From contig NZ_UNOZ01000037.1 in NCBI RefSeq assembly GCF_900536025.1, positions 156,068 through 220,067 on the forward strand: a stretch of DNA of 64,000 bases, read 5' to 3'. The stretch's first letter is position 1. Each line of letters opens with the position of its first letter. Of the stretch, positions 44,590 to 53,548 are shown piece by piece. The notes beneath the pieces were generated by a model that saw only the letters and a list, made by a program, of their open reading frames with translations, searched no databases and was not told the origin of the DNA. The DNA comes from Pseudomonas reidholzensis (GTDB lineage: Bacteria; Pseudomonadota; Gammaproteobacteria; Pseudomonadales; Pseudomonadaceae). The translations under genes were made by a program, and so were the position numbers.

Positions 44590-46392
44590 TCAGGTGATAT
44601 CGACTTTTTCGGGTCGATCCAGGCCCATGGCGTGCAGGCGGGCATAATGGCCATTCGCCTGAAGCAGCTCGGCGTGGGTGCCGCGCTCGACCAGGCGGCC
44701 GTTGTCCATCACCAGGATCATGTCGGCCTTTTCGATGGTCGACAGGCGGTGAGCGATCACCAGCGTGGTGCGGCCCTGCATGACGTGGTCGAGGGCAGCC
44801 TGGATGTGCCGCTCGGACTCGGTGTCCAGCGCCGAGGTCGCCTCGTCGAGGATCAGCAACGGCGCGTTCTTCAACAAGGCCCGGGCGATGGCCAGGCGCT
44901 GGCGCTGACCGCCGGAGAGCAGCACACCGTTCTCGCCGACGTCGGTGTCGAAGCCCTTGGGCAACTGGTCGACGAACTCCTTGGCGTAGGCATCGGCGGC
45001 GGCAGCCTCGATGGCCTCGCGCGGCGCACCGGCCAGGTCGCCGTAGGCAATGTTGTTGGCCACGGTGTCGTTGAACAACGTCACGTGCTGGGTCACCTGG
45101 GCCACATGCCGACGCAGGTTGCGCAGCTTGTACTCTTCGATTTCCACGCCATCGAGCAGGATCTGCCCCTGATCGTGGTGATAGAAGCGCGGGATCAAGC
45201 CGGCCAGGGTCGACTTGCCGCTGCCGGAGCGACCGACCAGGGCGATCATCTGCCCGGGTTCAGCAGTGAAGCTGATATCGCTGAGCACCTGGCGCTCGGT
45301 GCCTGGGTAGGTGAAGCTGAGGTTGCGCACCTCGAGGCGACCCTCCACCCGCTCCTTCTCGACGGTGCCGGTGTCCAGCTCGGCTTGTTCGTCCAGCTGC
45401 TCGAAGATGCTCTCGGCACCGGCCAGGCCTTTCTGGATGGTCGAGCTGACTTCCGACAACTGCCGAATCGGCTTGGGCAGCAGGCCCGCGGCGGTGATAT
45501 ACGCCACCAGGTCGCCGGCCGACGCTTCGCCGCGCAGGAACAGCACGAGGAACATCAACGAGGCCATGGCGGTGTAGATCACCAGCTGCAGCATCGGCGT
45601 GTACAAGGCGCCGGTCTTGGTCATGCGCAGTTGCTTGTCGGTGTTGCTCTGGCTGGCAGCGTTGAAGCGGCGCTGCTCGTAGCTCTCGCCGCCGAAGCTG
45701 CGCACCACGCGGTAGCCCTGGATGGTCTCGGAGGCGACGTGGGTGACATCGCCCATCGCCACCTGGATCTTCTTGCTCTGCTTGCGGAATTTCTTGCTGG
45801 CCGTGCTGACCATGACCGCAATGATCGGCAGGATGGCGACCATCACCAGGGTCAGTTTCCAGTTCATCCACAGCAGGTAGGCGAACAGGAAGACCACCGT
45901 CAGGCCTTCACGGATGACCACCTTGATCGCGTCGGTGGCAGCACCGGTGACCATGGTCACGTTGAAGGTGATGCGCGAGATCAGGTGGCCGGAGTTGTGG
46001 TTGTCGAAGTAGCGGTTGGGCAGTACCAGCAGCTTGTTGAACAGCTCCACGCGCAGGTCGTGCACCAGGCCCAGGGAAACCTTGGCCAGGAAGTAGTTGC
46101 CGAGGAACGAGCCCAGGCCCTGCCACGCCGCGATCAGGATGATCAGCAGCGGCACCGCCTGCAGCAGTTGCAGGTCGCGCAGGTAGGGCACATTGGGGAA
46201 CAACACCGCCTGAGGATCGCTCAGGCCGTCGACGAAATACTTGAGGATGCCGGCCAGCATGGGCTGGGTGGAGGCGAAGATGACGAAGCCGACGATGCTC
46301 AACGCGAAAATGCCAATGTAGGGCTTCACGTAGCTCAGCAGGCGAAAGTAGATCTTCAGGCTCGCGGGGGCGGACGATTCAGGAACTGTCAT
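44590..46392 (-). CDS. msbA: Lipid A export ABC transporter MsbA
   Basis: Flips lipid A-core across the inner membrane. The 600-residue half-transporter has six transmembrane helices in the first half and one nucleotide-binding domain with Walker A GRSGSGKST, signature LSGGQRQRLAIARA, Walker B LLILDEATSALD and a late histidine (VIAHRL). Length and motifs are normal. Its neighbours hldE, a kinase-like gene and the ligase-like gene all belong to LPS formation. Confidence 0.96.
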   Translation of the reverse strand: MTVPESSAPASLKIYFRLLSYVKPYIGIFALSIVGFVIFASTQPMLAGILKYFVDGLSDPQAVLFPNVPYLRDLQLLQAVPLLIILIAAWQGLGSFLGNYFLAKVSLGLVHDLRVELFNKLLVLPNRYFDNHNSGHLISRITFNVTMVTGAATDAIKVVIREGLTVVFLFAYLLWMNWKLTLVMVAILPIIAVMVSTASKKFRKQSKKIQVAMGDVTHVASETIQGYRVVRSFGGESYEQRRFNAASQSNTDKQLRMTKTGALYTPMLQLVIYTAMASLMFLVLFLRGEASAGDLVAYITAAGLLPKPIRQLSEVSSTIQKGLAGAESIFEQLDEQAELDTGTVEKERVEGRLEVRNLSFTYPGTERQVLSDISFTAEPGQMIALVGRSGSGKSTLAGLIPRFYHHDQGQILLDGVEIEEYKLRNLRRHVAQVTQHVTLFNDTVANNIAYGDLAGAPREAIEAAAADAYAKEFVDQLPKGFDTDVGENGVLLSGGQRQRLAIARALLKNAPLLILDEATSALDTESERHIQAALDHVMQGRTTLVIAHRLSTIEKADMILVMDNGRLVERGTHAELLQANGHYARLHAMGLDRPEKVDIT

Positions 46393-46507
46393 GACAATCC
46401 GTCGGGTGAAAAAGAGTCGGGATTATAACACACGCGGTGTCTCGGGCCGCCCGCTGCAGGTAAGATAGGCGGCTGTCCCGCCCCCATGGCCAAACTCTGG
46501 AGACTTG

Positions 46508-47146
46508 ATGCAAGCGCTTGAACATGCACGTTATCTCGCCCTGCGCGAAGGCGCCCATGTGCTCGAAGCCGACGGCACGGGCGACAAGGTGTTGCGCCTG
46601 GCCGATGGCTCGATGCTCAAGCTGTTCCGCCGCAAGCGCCTGATCAGCTCCGCCGCCTGGTACCCCTACGCACAGCGGTTCGCCGACAACTGCCGGCACC
46701 TCGCCGAGCGCGGCATCCCCTGCCCGCAGGTCATAGCGGTATACCGTATCGCGGCGATTGCCCGCGACGCCGTGCACTATGCGCCGCTGCCCGGACAGAC
46801 CCTGCGCCAGGTACTCGAGCAGCCCGGCGAGCACGCTGCGCTGCGCGCCCAGCTCGGGCGCTTCATTGCCACCCTGCATGAGCGCGGGGTGTACTTCCGT
46901 TCGGCGCACATGGGCAACGTGGTGCTGACCCCCGACGGCGAGCTCGGGCTGATCGACATCGCCGACCTGCGCATCTACGCGCGGCCGCTGCGCAAGTCGC
47001 AGCGCCTGCGCAACTTCCGCCACATGTTGCGCTACCGCCAGGACCGCCACTGGCTGCTGGAGACCGGCGACCGCAGTTTTGTCGACGGTTACCTGGCCAG
47101 CCAGCAGCTGTGCGATGCGCAGGACCTGGCAGCCGCCCTGGGCTGA
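46508..47146 (+). CDS. Kdo/LPS kinase-like protein (InaA-type)
   Basis: A 212-residue protein of the small kinase-like family seen in Pseudomonas LPS clusters. It has a glycine- and lysine-containing N-lobe (GTGDKVLRLADGSMLKLFRRK), and a catalytic loop with SAHMGNVVL and metal site LIDIADL, variants of the HxDxxxxN/DFD pattern. GGAG precedes the ATG. It probably phosphorylates an inner-core sugar, which stabilises the outer membrane. Divergent from msbA, with a hairpin after the stop. Confidence 0.8.
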   Translation: MQALEHARYLALREGAHVLEADGTGDKVLRLADGSMLKLFRRKRLISSAAWYPYAQRFADNCRHLAERGIPCPQVIAVYRIAAIARDAVHYAPLPGQTLRQVLEQPGEHAALRAQLGRFIATLHERGVYFRSAHMGNVVLTPDGELGLIDIADLRIYARPLRKSQRLRNFRHMLRYRQDRHWLLETGDRSFVDGYLASQQLCDAQDLAAALG

Positions 47147-47153
47147 AAAGCAA

Positions 47154-47175
47154 AAGGCCGCCTTACGGCGGCCTT
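47154..47175. terminator. Terminator between kinase-like gene and ligase gene
   Basis: Stem AAGGCCGCC / GGCGGCCTT with a TTAC loop, six bases from both convergent gene ends. A run of A lies before it, so it mainly serves the minus-strand ligase gene. Confidence 0.75.
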
Positions 47176-47180
47176 GGGCA

Positions 47181-48320
47181 TCAGAAGCTCGAACGTCGTT
47201 GCTGCTGGTGCTGGATAACCCTGCCCAGCACCACCGCGGCCGGCAACAGCACCAGTGGCCACAGTTCGTCGGGGTTGCCGATCAGCTTGCTGCCGTCGAA
47301 GTTGAGCATCACCAGCGCGCACGCCAGGTACATGCCCCAAGGGTCACGCAGGCGCGCCGCCTGGACCAGGGTCATGGCCATCACGACCAGGAACAGCACC
47401 AGCGAGATGGCGCCGGTGTAGAGCCCCATCGCGACGAAGATATTGTGCGGATGCTGGATCGGCATGACGCCGCTGAGCAGCTTGTCGGTATGGAAGTCGA
47501 CCCCACAACCCAGCAGCCAACCGCAATTGCTCCACTCACCGACCATCACCTGGAACAGCTCGATCCGGTACGAGTCGCCGCGGGCGAACAGGTTGTGGAA
47601 CCATTTCGCATCCTTGACCAGCCACAGGGCAATGCAGCCCATGACCGCGAACGCCAGCAACCACGGCGCGGTTTGCCGCGGGAAGCGCCACAACGCGTAG
47701 CACGCCCAGGCCGCGAACAGGAACGCCGCGCCGACCAGCGCCGTGCGGGTCTGCAGTACGAAGCTGACCGCCACCACCGACAGCACTACCGCGGCGAACG
47801 CCTCTACCCAGCGACGGTTGCGCGCCCAGGACGGCATGGCCAAGGCCAGCGCGCAGAACAGCCAGATGCTGGCGTAGATGACGTTTTCCAGCCGCGCGGG
47901 CAGCAGCCCGACGCGAGAGCCGAAGCCGAACACACCGGTCTGGTAGGCGTATGCCGCATAGCCGTAGATGTACAGGCAGAGAATCCAGAACAACGCCCGG
48001 ACAAAGCCCTCGGAGCGGAAGAAGTCCGGGCTGACCAAGCCTGCGACGACGAACACGAACAGCGTCACATACAGAATGTGCTTGTAGAACTGGCCATCAC
48101 CGGCCACCGCGGCCGGCACCAGGAACCACAGCAGGAACACCAGCCAGGCCAGGCCCAGCTTGTTGGAAAACAGCCCGGCACCGCGCTCCTTGATCAGGAA
48201 CACCAACCCCGGCAACGCGACGAACGCGTAGAAAATGTTGTTGGTCCACTTGGAAGAGGCCATCAGCACGTAGCTGAGGAGGAAGATAATCAACGCCGCG
48301 CCAAAGTATTGCCTACTCAT
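47181..48320 (-). CDS. waaL: O-antigen ligase-like membrane protein (WaaL type)
   Basis: Polytopic inner-membrane protein (379 residues, about ten hydrophobic segments) with the large periplasmic loop and the late helix pairs of Wzy/WaaL-type ligases, including the PIQHPHNIFVAMGLYTG stretch with its conserved histidine. It would attach O polymer or other glycan to lipid A-core. ATG at 48320 has AAGG upstream. Position after msbA/hldE and before core glycosyltransferases supports the ligase call over a generic polymerase. Confidence 0.8.
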   Translation of the reverse strand: MSRQYFGAALIIFLLSYVLMASSKWTNNIFYAFVALPGLVFLIKERGAGLFSNKLGLAWLVFLLWFLVPAAVAGDGQFYKHILYVTLFVFVVAGLVSPDFFRSEGFVRALFWILCLYIYGYAAYAYQTGVFGFGSRVGLLPARLENVIYASIWLFCALALAMPSWARNRRWVEAFAAVVLSVVAVSFVLQTRTALVGAAFLFAAWACYALWRFPRQTAPWLLAFAVMGCIALWLVKDAKWFHNLFARGDSYRIELFQVMVGEWSNCGWLLGCGVDFHTDKLLSGVMPIQHPHNIFVAMGLYTGAISLVLFLVVMAMTLVQAARLRDPWGMYLACALVMLNFDGSKLIGNPDELWPLVLLPAAVVLGRVIQHQQQRRSSF

Positions 48321-48342
48321 GCCACTGCCCTTGCCTGTACTT

Positions 48343-49110
48343 TCAAACATCCTTAAGAACCCACCCAACCACTAGTCCAATGACGACAGCACCGATCAGC
48401 CGGATGCGGTCGATGCGTTTACGGCGAAGCTTCTTCACCTTTTCTTCCTGCATTTCCACGTGCTCACCGAACCCGGTGTGCAGCACGGCGTCGTTTTCCA
48501 GAATCAGCGCATAGCGATTGGCCTCGGCATACAGCCGCGAAAGGCTCTTCTCGCCCGAGTGCGAGGCGTAGGGCGCGTGCGCCTGATAGTCGGCCAGGCG
48601 GCGCAGGCCGGGATTGAACGAGAACCCCTGCCACTCGGCCTTGTGCGAGCCCAACTGATAGAACGGGATACCTTGCAGCACCTGCCGCTCATGCAGGAAG
48701 ACATACGGGCTGTGCACCTGCAGGTCATGCATGAAGCTGCGCAGCCAGACCTGCAAGGCCTGCGGGTCGGCCTCCAGCAGCGCCTGGGAGTCCTCGATGA
48801 AGCCCGGACGGTAGAACGCCCAGTCATCCTCACAGTGGAACACCCAGAACGTCTTGATCTGCGCGTAGGCGGCATCCACCGACCGCAACTGGCCGAGCTT
48901 GGGATTGTTGACGATGAAGGTGGTGTGCGCGCGCCAGTGCTCAGGGATGCAGTCACGCACGGCTTCGTCACCCGCGTCCTCGGTGATGAACACTTCACGG
49001 ATGGGCGCGGTGTTGTAGCGGTCGAAGGTCTCGAGCGTGCGCTTGAGCAGGTCGAACCGGCCACAGCTGGTGACCATCAGAGTGATCTCGCTGCTTTCAC
49101 TGAAGAGCAT
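48343..49110 (-). CDS. LPS core glycosyltransferase, GT2-like with C-terminal anchor
   Basis: A 255-residue GT-A type enzyme: nucleotide-binding start ITLMVTSCGRFDLLKRTLETF, then VFITEDAG, and the metal-binding FHCEDDWAFY (DD). A hydrophobic helix at the very C-terminus (about 235-252, LIGAVVIGLVVGWVL) follows a basic KKLRRKRIDR patch, an unusual tail anchor. It corresponds in position to wapR in PAO1. The sugar donor cannot be told from sequence. Confidence 0.82.
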   Translation of the reverse strand: MLFSESSEITLMVTSCGRFDLLKRTLETFDRYNTAPIREVFITEDAGDEAVRDCIPEHWRAHTTFIVNNPKLGQLRSVDAAYAQIKTFWVFHCEDDWAFYRPGFIEDSQALLEADPQALQVWLRSFMHDLQVHSPYVFLHERQVLQGIPFYQLGSHKAEWQGFSFNPGLRRLADYQAHAPYASHSGEKSLSRLYAEANRYALILENDAVLHTGFGEHVEMQEEKVKKLRRKRIDRIRLIGAVVIGLVVGWVLKDV

Positions 49111-49132
49111 GGTTTCCTCGTTGTTCTAGGGT

Positions 49133-50095
49133 TCAGCGCGACAGGCCGAGGGCGCGACACAGCCGCTGCCAAGGGCTCAGGGCAGGACGCTCGCGTAAAG
49201 GGGCGCGCATCGCCTCGACGATCGACTGTCCGATCGCATGGAAGGTGAAGCGCTGTTCGGCCAACTGCTGGCCGTTGCGTGAAATGCGCTCGGCCAGCGC
49301 GCTGTCGGCGCGCAGCACGGCGAGCTTGTCGCGCAACTGCTGGAGGTCGCTGTAGAGGACGATATTGTCCATGTCGACAAAGCCCAGCGCGCGGTTTTCT
49401 TCCTCGCCCTGGTCGTACGCAAACAGCACGCAGCCACAGGCCATGGCTTCGAAATTCTTGATCATGTACTCGCCCATGCCGACATCGGCACTGACGAAGA
49501 AGCGGATCCGGCTCAGGGTCTGGCTGTACTCTTCACCCGACTTGGTGCGGGTGATGACCAGGTTTTCCACTGCGGCCAGCGAGTCGAGCATCGCCTTGCG
49601 CCCGGAGTACGCGACGCTGCGCAGGCTGCCGACAAAGGCCAGCTCGATATCCCGCTCGCGGTTCTCGTTGCGCAGCAGCGCCTGGTCATAGCCCTTGGGC
49701 ACGAACACCGCGTCGAAGCCCTCATCCACCAGGCGCCGCGTGACCACCGCGCCCGAGGTGATGACCCGCGCCCACGGCATGCGCCGGTACTGCGCGCTGA
49801 ACTTGCCGGTGTACTTGCAGGGGATGTAGTTCTGGTAGGCGTCGTGTTCGAGAATCACCAGGTTCGGCACCTGGGCGATGAAACGGGCCTGGCGGATCTC
49901 TTTTTTGAAGCGCAGGAAGAACAGGATCCGGTCGTATTCCTTGACCTTCACGTGGCGACTGAAATAGCCGCGCAGGTCATCCTGCTCGTCGTCGCTCAAC
50001 CAGCGAATGTCGCACTGGCAGCTGGCCGAGATACCTTCGTACAGACGATCGAGGATGGCGCGCTGCTCTTTCTGGACCAGGAACAGGACTTTCAC
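49133..50095 (-). CDS. Glycosyltransferase group 1-like (Ssg type, GTG start)
   Basis: A 320-residue GT-B enzyme. VKVLFLVQKEQRAILDRLYEG opens the first Rossmann domain; the C-terminal domain has GYDQALLRNENRERDIELAFVGS and IKNFEAMACGCVLFAYDQGEEE, typical of donor-sugar binding in these proteins. GTG at 50095 overlaps the deacetylase stop (GTGA), a coupled start. Position corresponds to PAO1 ssg, a surface polysaccharide glycosyltransferase. Confidence 0.83.
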   Translation of the reverse strand: MKVLFLVQKEQRAILDRLYEGISASCQCDIRWLSDDEQDDLRGYFSRHVKVKEYDRILFFLRFKKEIRQARFIAQVPNLVILEHDAYQNYIPCKYTGKFSAQYRRMPWARVITSGAVVTRRLVDEGFDAVFVPKGYDQALLRNENRERDIELAFVGSLRSVAYSGRKAMLDSLAAVENLVITRTKSGEEYSQTLSRIRFFVSADVGMGEYMIKNFEAMACGCVLFAYDQGEEENRALGFVDMDNIVLYSDLQQLRDKLAVLRADSALAERISRNGQQLAEQRFTFHAIGQSIVEAMRAPLRERPALSPWQRLCRALGLSR

Positions 50096-51519
50096 TGTTG
50101 CTCTCTCTTGTCGATCACGGTCTCGACCCAAAACAGTTCATGACGACGCACTGCCTTGCGGAAGAATTCATTTTCACCGAATGCCGGCCAACGGCGGGCG
50201 GCCAGGTAGTGCTGCAAAAACCGCCGAATCTTGCGCTTGAGCGGTGCCGGTGGCTGCAGGTCGTGCATCATACCCAAGGCGATGGCCTTTTGCCGCTGCC
50301 GCTCGGGCGAGACCTGCAAGGCCCACGGGCGCATCGCCACCTGCTCCTCGAAGAACGGCGGCAAGGCGACGCCATCACCCGCCTCGCCCATCGGCCAGCG
50401 GTCATTGTCGTGCAGGTGATTGGCGTACAGCAGCAGGGTCTGCGGCTGCCACTGGGTACCCAGTAGCGCCTCGCGCACGGCGTCATGGGCACACACGTGG
50501 TCAGGGTGCGGGTCGAGCTGCGGGTGCGGCAGCACGAGGGTCGCCGGGCGCGCCCGGTCGATCAGCTCGCGCAGGTCGCGCACCAGGTTGTGCCAGGTCG
50601 GCAAGCCATCGGCGTCACTGTGCAAGGTGCATTCATTGAAGCGGCGGAACGGCCGGGTGTCGGCGAGATCAGCCTCGCGCGAAGCGACCACAGCCGCCGG
50701 GTCGGCCTTCATGGCGGCCAACTGCATGCAGAAATAGCCCAGTTGCACGCTCTGCGACGCGGGCACGCCAGCCCAACGCGGCACCGCCACGCTGTCCCAG
50801 CTGCGCACTTCGCCCTTGAGCCGGGCAGCCGCCACGGTGTCGAGCTGCAAGGTGTCGCGGTAGTACTCGTTTTCGATTTCGCCGGCGGTCAGGGTGACGA
50901 TCCAGCTCTGCTCGGCCTGGGCATAGGCAGCAAACCCGGCAAGCTCGGCATCGTCCGCATGCGGCGCGATGACCATCATCGTCCCGGCCAGGTAATCGGC
51001 ATGCCGCACGACCAGCAGCTGCAGCTCATCCGCCAGCCGGCAGCGCCGGCCACGCAGGCGCAAACGGCCGGCCGCAAGCGCCTCGGCCTGGCTGGTCAGG
51101 TTGAGGTAGCGCACGCCGCGCACGCCGCGTTCGAACGTCTGCCGGTCAGCCTCGCCGCCCTCGATCAGCACCGCCGGGTCGAACAGCCGGCCCAGCCAGC
51201 CCGCGCGCAGTTGAACGCGCAGCAGCAAGGTCGGCGCGCCGTCCAGCGAACACCCGGCCGACACCACCAGCAGCCCGTCGCGGCACGCCACGGCATGCCG
51301 TTCAGTGGCCTGCAGGTCGTAGCGGTAGTCACTGCCCGGCAGGTAGAACAGGTGATCGGAGAACCACGCCTCGTGCGCCACCCACAGCAGCACCGCCAGC
51401 AGCGGTGGCAGCCACCAGGCCAACGCGCCGCTGAGCAGCACCAGGCACAGCGCCACCAGCAGGATCACCCGCTTGCGCTTGCGATGACGGCTCAACAACT
51501 GCTGCTTGCGTGCGCTCAT
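50092..51519 (-). CDS. dnpA: Membrane-anchored PIG-L family de-N-acetylase (DnpA-like)
   Basis: A 475-residue protein: a basic N-terminus, a hydrophobic region at about 18-50, an extra N-terminal domain and then a LmbE/PIG-L zinc de-N-acetylase domain with PHADDAE (186-192) and HPQLDPHPDH. In P. aeruginosa the gene at this place, dnpA, affects fluoroquinolone persistence (literature). The substrate is probably an N-acetylated sugar of the core or another surface glycan. Starts two bases after the Mig-14-like gene. Confidence 0.83.
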   Translation of the reverse strand: MSARKQQLLSRHRKRKRVILLVALCLVLLSGALAWWLPPLLAVLLWVAHEAWFSDHLFYLPGSDYRYDLQATERHAVACRDGLLVVSAGCSLDGAPTLLLRVQLRAGWLGRLFDPAVLIEGGEADRQTFERGVRGVRYLNLTSQAEALAAGRLRLRGRRCRLADELQLLVVRHADYLAGTMMVIAPHADDAELAGFAAYAQAEQSWIVTLTAGEIENEYYRDTLQLDTVAAARLKGEVRSWDSVAVPRWAGVPASQSVQLGYFCMQLAAMKADPAAVVASREADLADTRPFRRFNECTLHSDADGLPTWHNLVRDLRELIDRARPATLVLPHPQLDPHPDHVCAHDAVREALLGTQWQPQTLLLYANHLHDNDRWPMGEAGDGVALPPFFEEQVAMRPWALQVSPERQRQKAIALGMMHDLQPPAPLKRKIRRFLQHYLAARRWPAFGENEFFRKAVRRHELFWVETVIDKREQQ

Positions 51520-51521
51520 GG

Positions 51522-52421
51522 TCAGACCTGGTACACAGTGACGGGGTTGCACCAACGGTCCTTGTACTCGCGGTCGGCACGACCGAAGGAGAACCGCAGC
51601 GGCTTGTTGCGCGCCTTGGCATCCTCCCAGGCGGCCTGGGTGTTGAGAAAACTCAACACGCTGCCAGGGCTGAATGCCTTGGTTTCGGGGTCGACACCGC
51701 CGTTGACGTATTCGACGCTGATCCACTCCGGCGCTTCGACGCGGTACACCAGCTGGATGGCGATCGGCGCGCCGTCAAGCAGCAGCACCGAGCCGATCAG
51801 CAGCCCACGCAGGCGCTCGACGACCTCCGCCATGTGCTGCGCGCCGGTTGCGGCAAAGCCCCAGCGACGCTGGAACAGGTCGCAGTACATGGCCGCGATT
51901 TCAGCCGAGCTGAAGTCGCTGATCGGCCGCACCTGCCCGCCCGCCTCTTCCAGCAGGCGCAGTTCGCGGCGCTGGTTGTAGCGAAACTTCTTCGACAGGT
52001 CTTCATGCGCACGGGCCATGGCCAACTGCTCGGTTTGCGCCTTGAGGCCGCTGAAGCGCCCCTGGTTAAGCTCGGACAGGTAGCGCCCGGCATGCCGCAG
52101 CCGCGCACCGGCGGTGCTGGCGGCGGGCAGGATCAGTTCGGCGTTGCCCAGATCGAACAGGCCTTTCTTGCCATGGCGCTTGAGCACGTCCTTGGACAGC
52201 GCCAGGTGACGCCCCCAGGTGGGAATGGCCGCCTGCAACTGGCCGCCCTGCTCCCAGCCCAGGTAGCGCACCGGAATCTGCGCCAGCTCGGCGAGCTGCT
52301 CGATCACTTGCGGGTGGGTCGCCACACTGCCGCCGAAGCGTTGCCAGACGTCAGCATAGGCGGGCGCGTCGATGACCTGCCAACCGCGTTCACGCAGGGC
52401 CGGTATATGGTTGAGGATCAC
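51522..52421 (-). CDS. Mig-14-like protein (GTG start)
   Basis: A 299-residue protein resembling Mig-14, an inner-membrane-associated factor for antimicrobial-peptide resistance in Salmonella, and PA5003 of P. aeruginosa. The C-terminal half has a GNAT/FemAB-like layout (KFRYNQRRELRLLEEAGGQVR and FSPGSVLSFLNTQAAWEDA). GTG at 52421 overlaps the GT4 stop (GTGA). Its place among core glycosyltransferases suggests a role in modifying or exporting envelope sugars. Confidence 0.82.
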   Translation of the reverse strand: MILNHIPALRERGWQVIDAPAYADVWQRFGGSVATHPQVIEQLAELAQIPVRYLGWEQGGQLQAAIPTWGRHLALSKDVLKRHGKKGLFDLGNAELILPAASTAGARLRHAGRYLSELNQGRFSGLKAQTEQLAMARAHEDLSKKFRYNQRRELRLLEEAGGQVRPISDFSSAEIAAMYCDLFQRRWGFAATGAQHMAEVVERLRGLLIGSVLLLDGAPIAIQLVYRVEAPEWISVEYVNGGVDPETKAFSPGSVLSFLNTQAAWEDAKARNKPLRFSFGRADREYKDRWCNPVTVYQV

Positions 52422-53548
52422 GGCTGCACCACCAACGCGCGCGCCGATGGCAACTGCCAGAAGGTCTCCCGCACAGCCTGATCGCTGAAGCGTTCGCGCA
52501 GGCGTTGCAGCATATGCGCGGCACACGCCTGGCGCTGCTGATCATCCAGCCCGGCCATGTGCGTGAGGCCTTGGGCCAATTGCCCGGCATCACCCAACGG
52601 GAACAGTACGCCGACCCCTTCGACCACTTCACGTGCACCGCCACAGGCGGTGGCCAGCACGGGCACACCGGCGACCATGGCTTCGAGCAGGACCATGCCG
52701 AACGGCTCATGGTCGGAGCTCAAGGCGAACACATCGAACGCCTGGAAGTAGCGTCGAGCGTCGGCGACCTGGCCGAGAAAATCGACCTGGCCGGCAATAC
52801 CCAGCGCAACGGCCTGGGCCTTCAACTCGGCCTCCAGCCGCCCCGTGCCCAGCACCGCCAGACGGGCGCCTTGCGGCAGATTGGGCAACGCTTCGGCAAA
52901 GCCCTTGAGCAGGGTGGCCTGGTCCTTGTCCGGATGCAGCCGGCCAACGTTACCGACGATCCACGCCTGTGGGTCGAGACCGAGCACCCGGCGCGACTCT
53001 TCACGCGGCACCAGGGCAGCCTGCAGGGCGTCGACATCGATACGGTTGTACAGGGTCTGGATACGCTCGGCCGGCCACTTCGGCAAACAGCGGCGCATGT
53101 CGTCGCGCACCGCGTCGGAGACGCCGAGCAGGCTCAGGCGCTTGCGAAACAGGTTGGCGAACAGCTGCCGGCTCTTGCGCTGGTAGTCGCTGAAAGCATG
53201 GTGCACACCGATCACCGGCAAGCCGGTGGCGAGCAAGGCCACGTAGATCGGCTTGAAACGGTGGGCGATGCACAGACTGAAATTGCGCTCGGCAGCGATC
53301 GTGCGCAGTGCACGGATCGCCCCCAGCTTGAGGCCACGCACGGCCTTGGAGCTGAACTCGAGGAACAGCACCTCGTCCGAGGCGCAGCCGGCCGCTACCT
53401 GCGGGTCGGCCTTGCCGGTCAGAAAGACCGTGGTGACCCGGTAACCGCTGCCCTGGAACAGGCTGGCGTATTGACGGGCACAGTCGAGAAACGGCCCGTC
53501 ATAGCCATGGCAGAACTGCAGGATGCGCGGTTCAGAGCGGCTGGTCAT
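52418..53548 (-). CDS. GT4-family LPS core glycosyltransferase (WapH-like)
   Basis: A 376-residue GT-B enzyme. LQFCHGYDGPFLDCARQYASLFQG is the N-terminal acceptor-side start; the donor site has NVGRLHPDKDQ, AVLGTGRLE and EPFGMVLLEAMVAGVPVLA with the E-x7-E pattern. ATG at 53548 matches the family start and overlaps the carbamoyltransferase gene by 17 bases; ATG at 53563 is possible. It corresponds in position to PAO1 wapH. Confidence 0.86.
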   Translation of the reverse strand: MTSRSEPRILQFCHGYDGPFLDCARQYASLFQGSGYRVTTVFLTGKADPQVAAGCASDEVLFLEFSSKAVRGLKLGAIRALRTIAAERNFSLCIAHRFKPIYVALLATGLPVIGVHHAFSDYQRKSRQLFANLFRKRLSLLGVSDAVRDDMRRCLPKWPAERIQTLYNRIDVDALQAALVPREESRRVLGLDPQAWIVGNVGRLHPDKDQATLLKGFAEALPNLPQGARLAVLGTGRLEAELKAQAVALGIAGQVDFLGQVADARRYFQAFDVFALSSDHEPFGMVLLEAMVAGVPVLATACGGAREVVEGVGVLFPLGDAGQLAQGLTHMAGLDDQQRQACAAHMLQRLRERFSDQAVRETFWQLPSARALVVQP

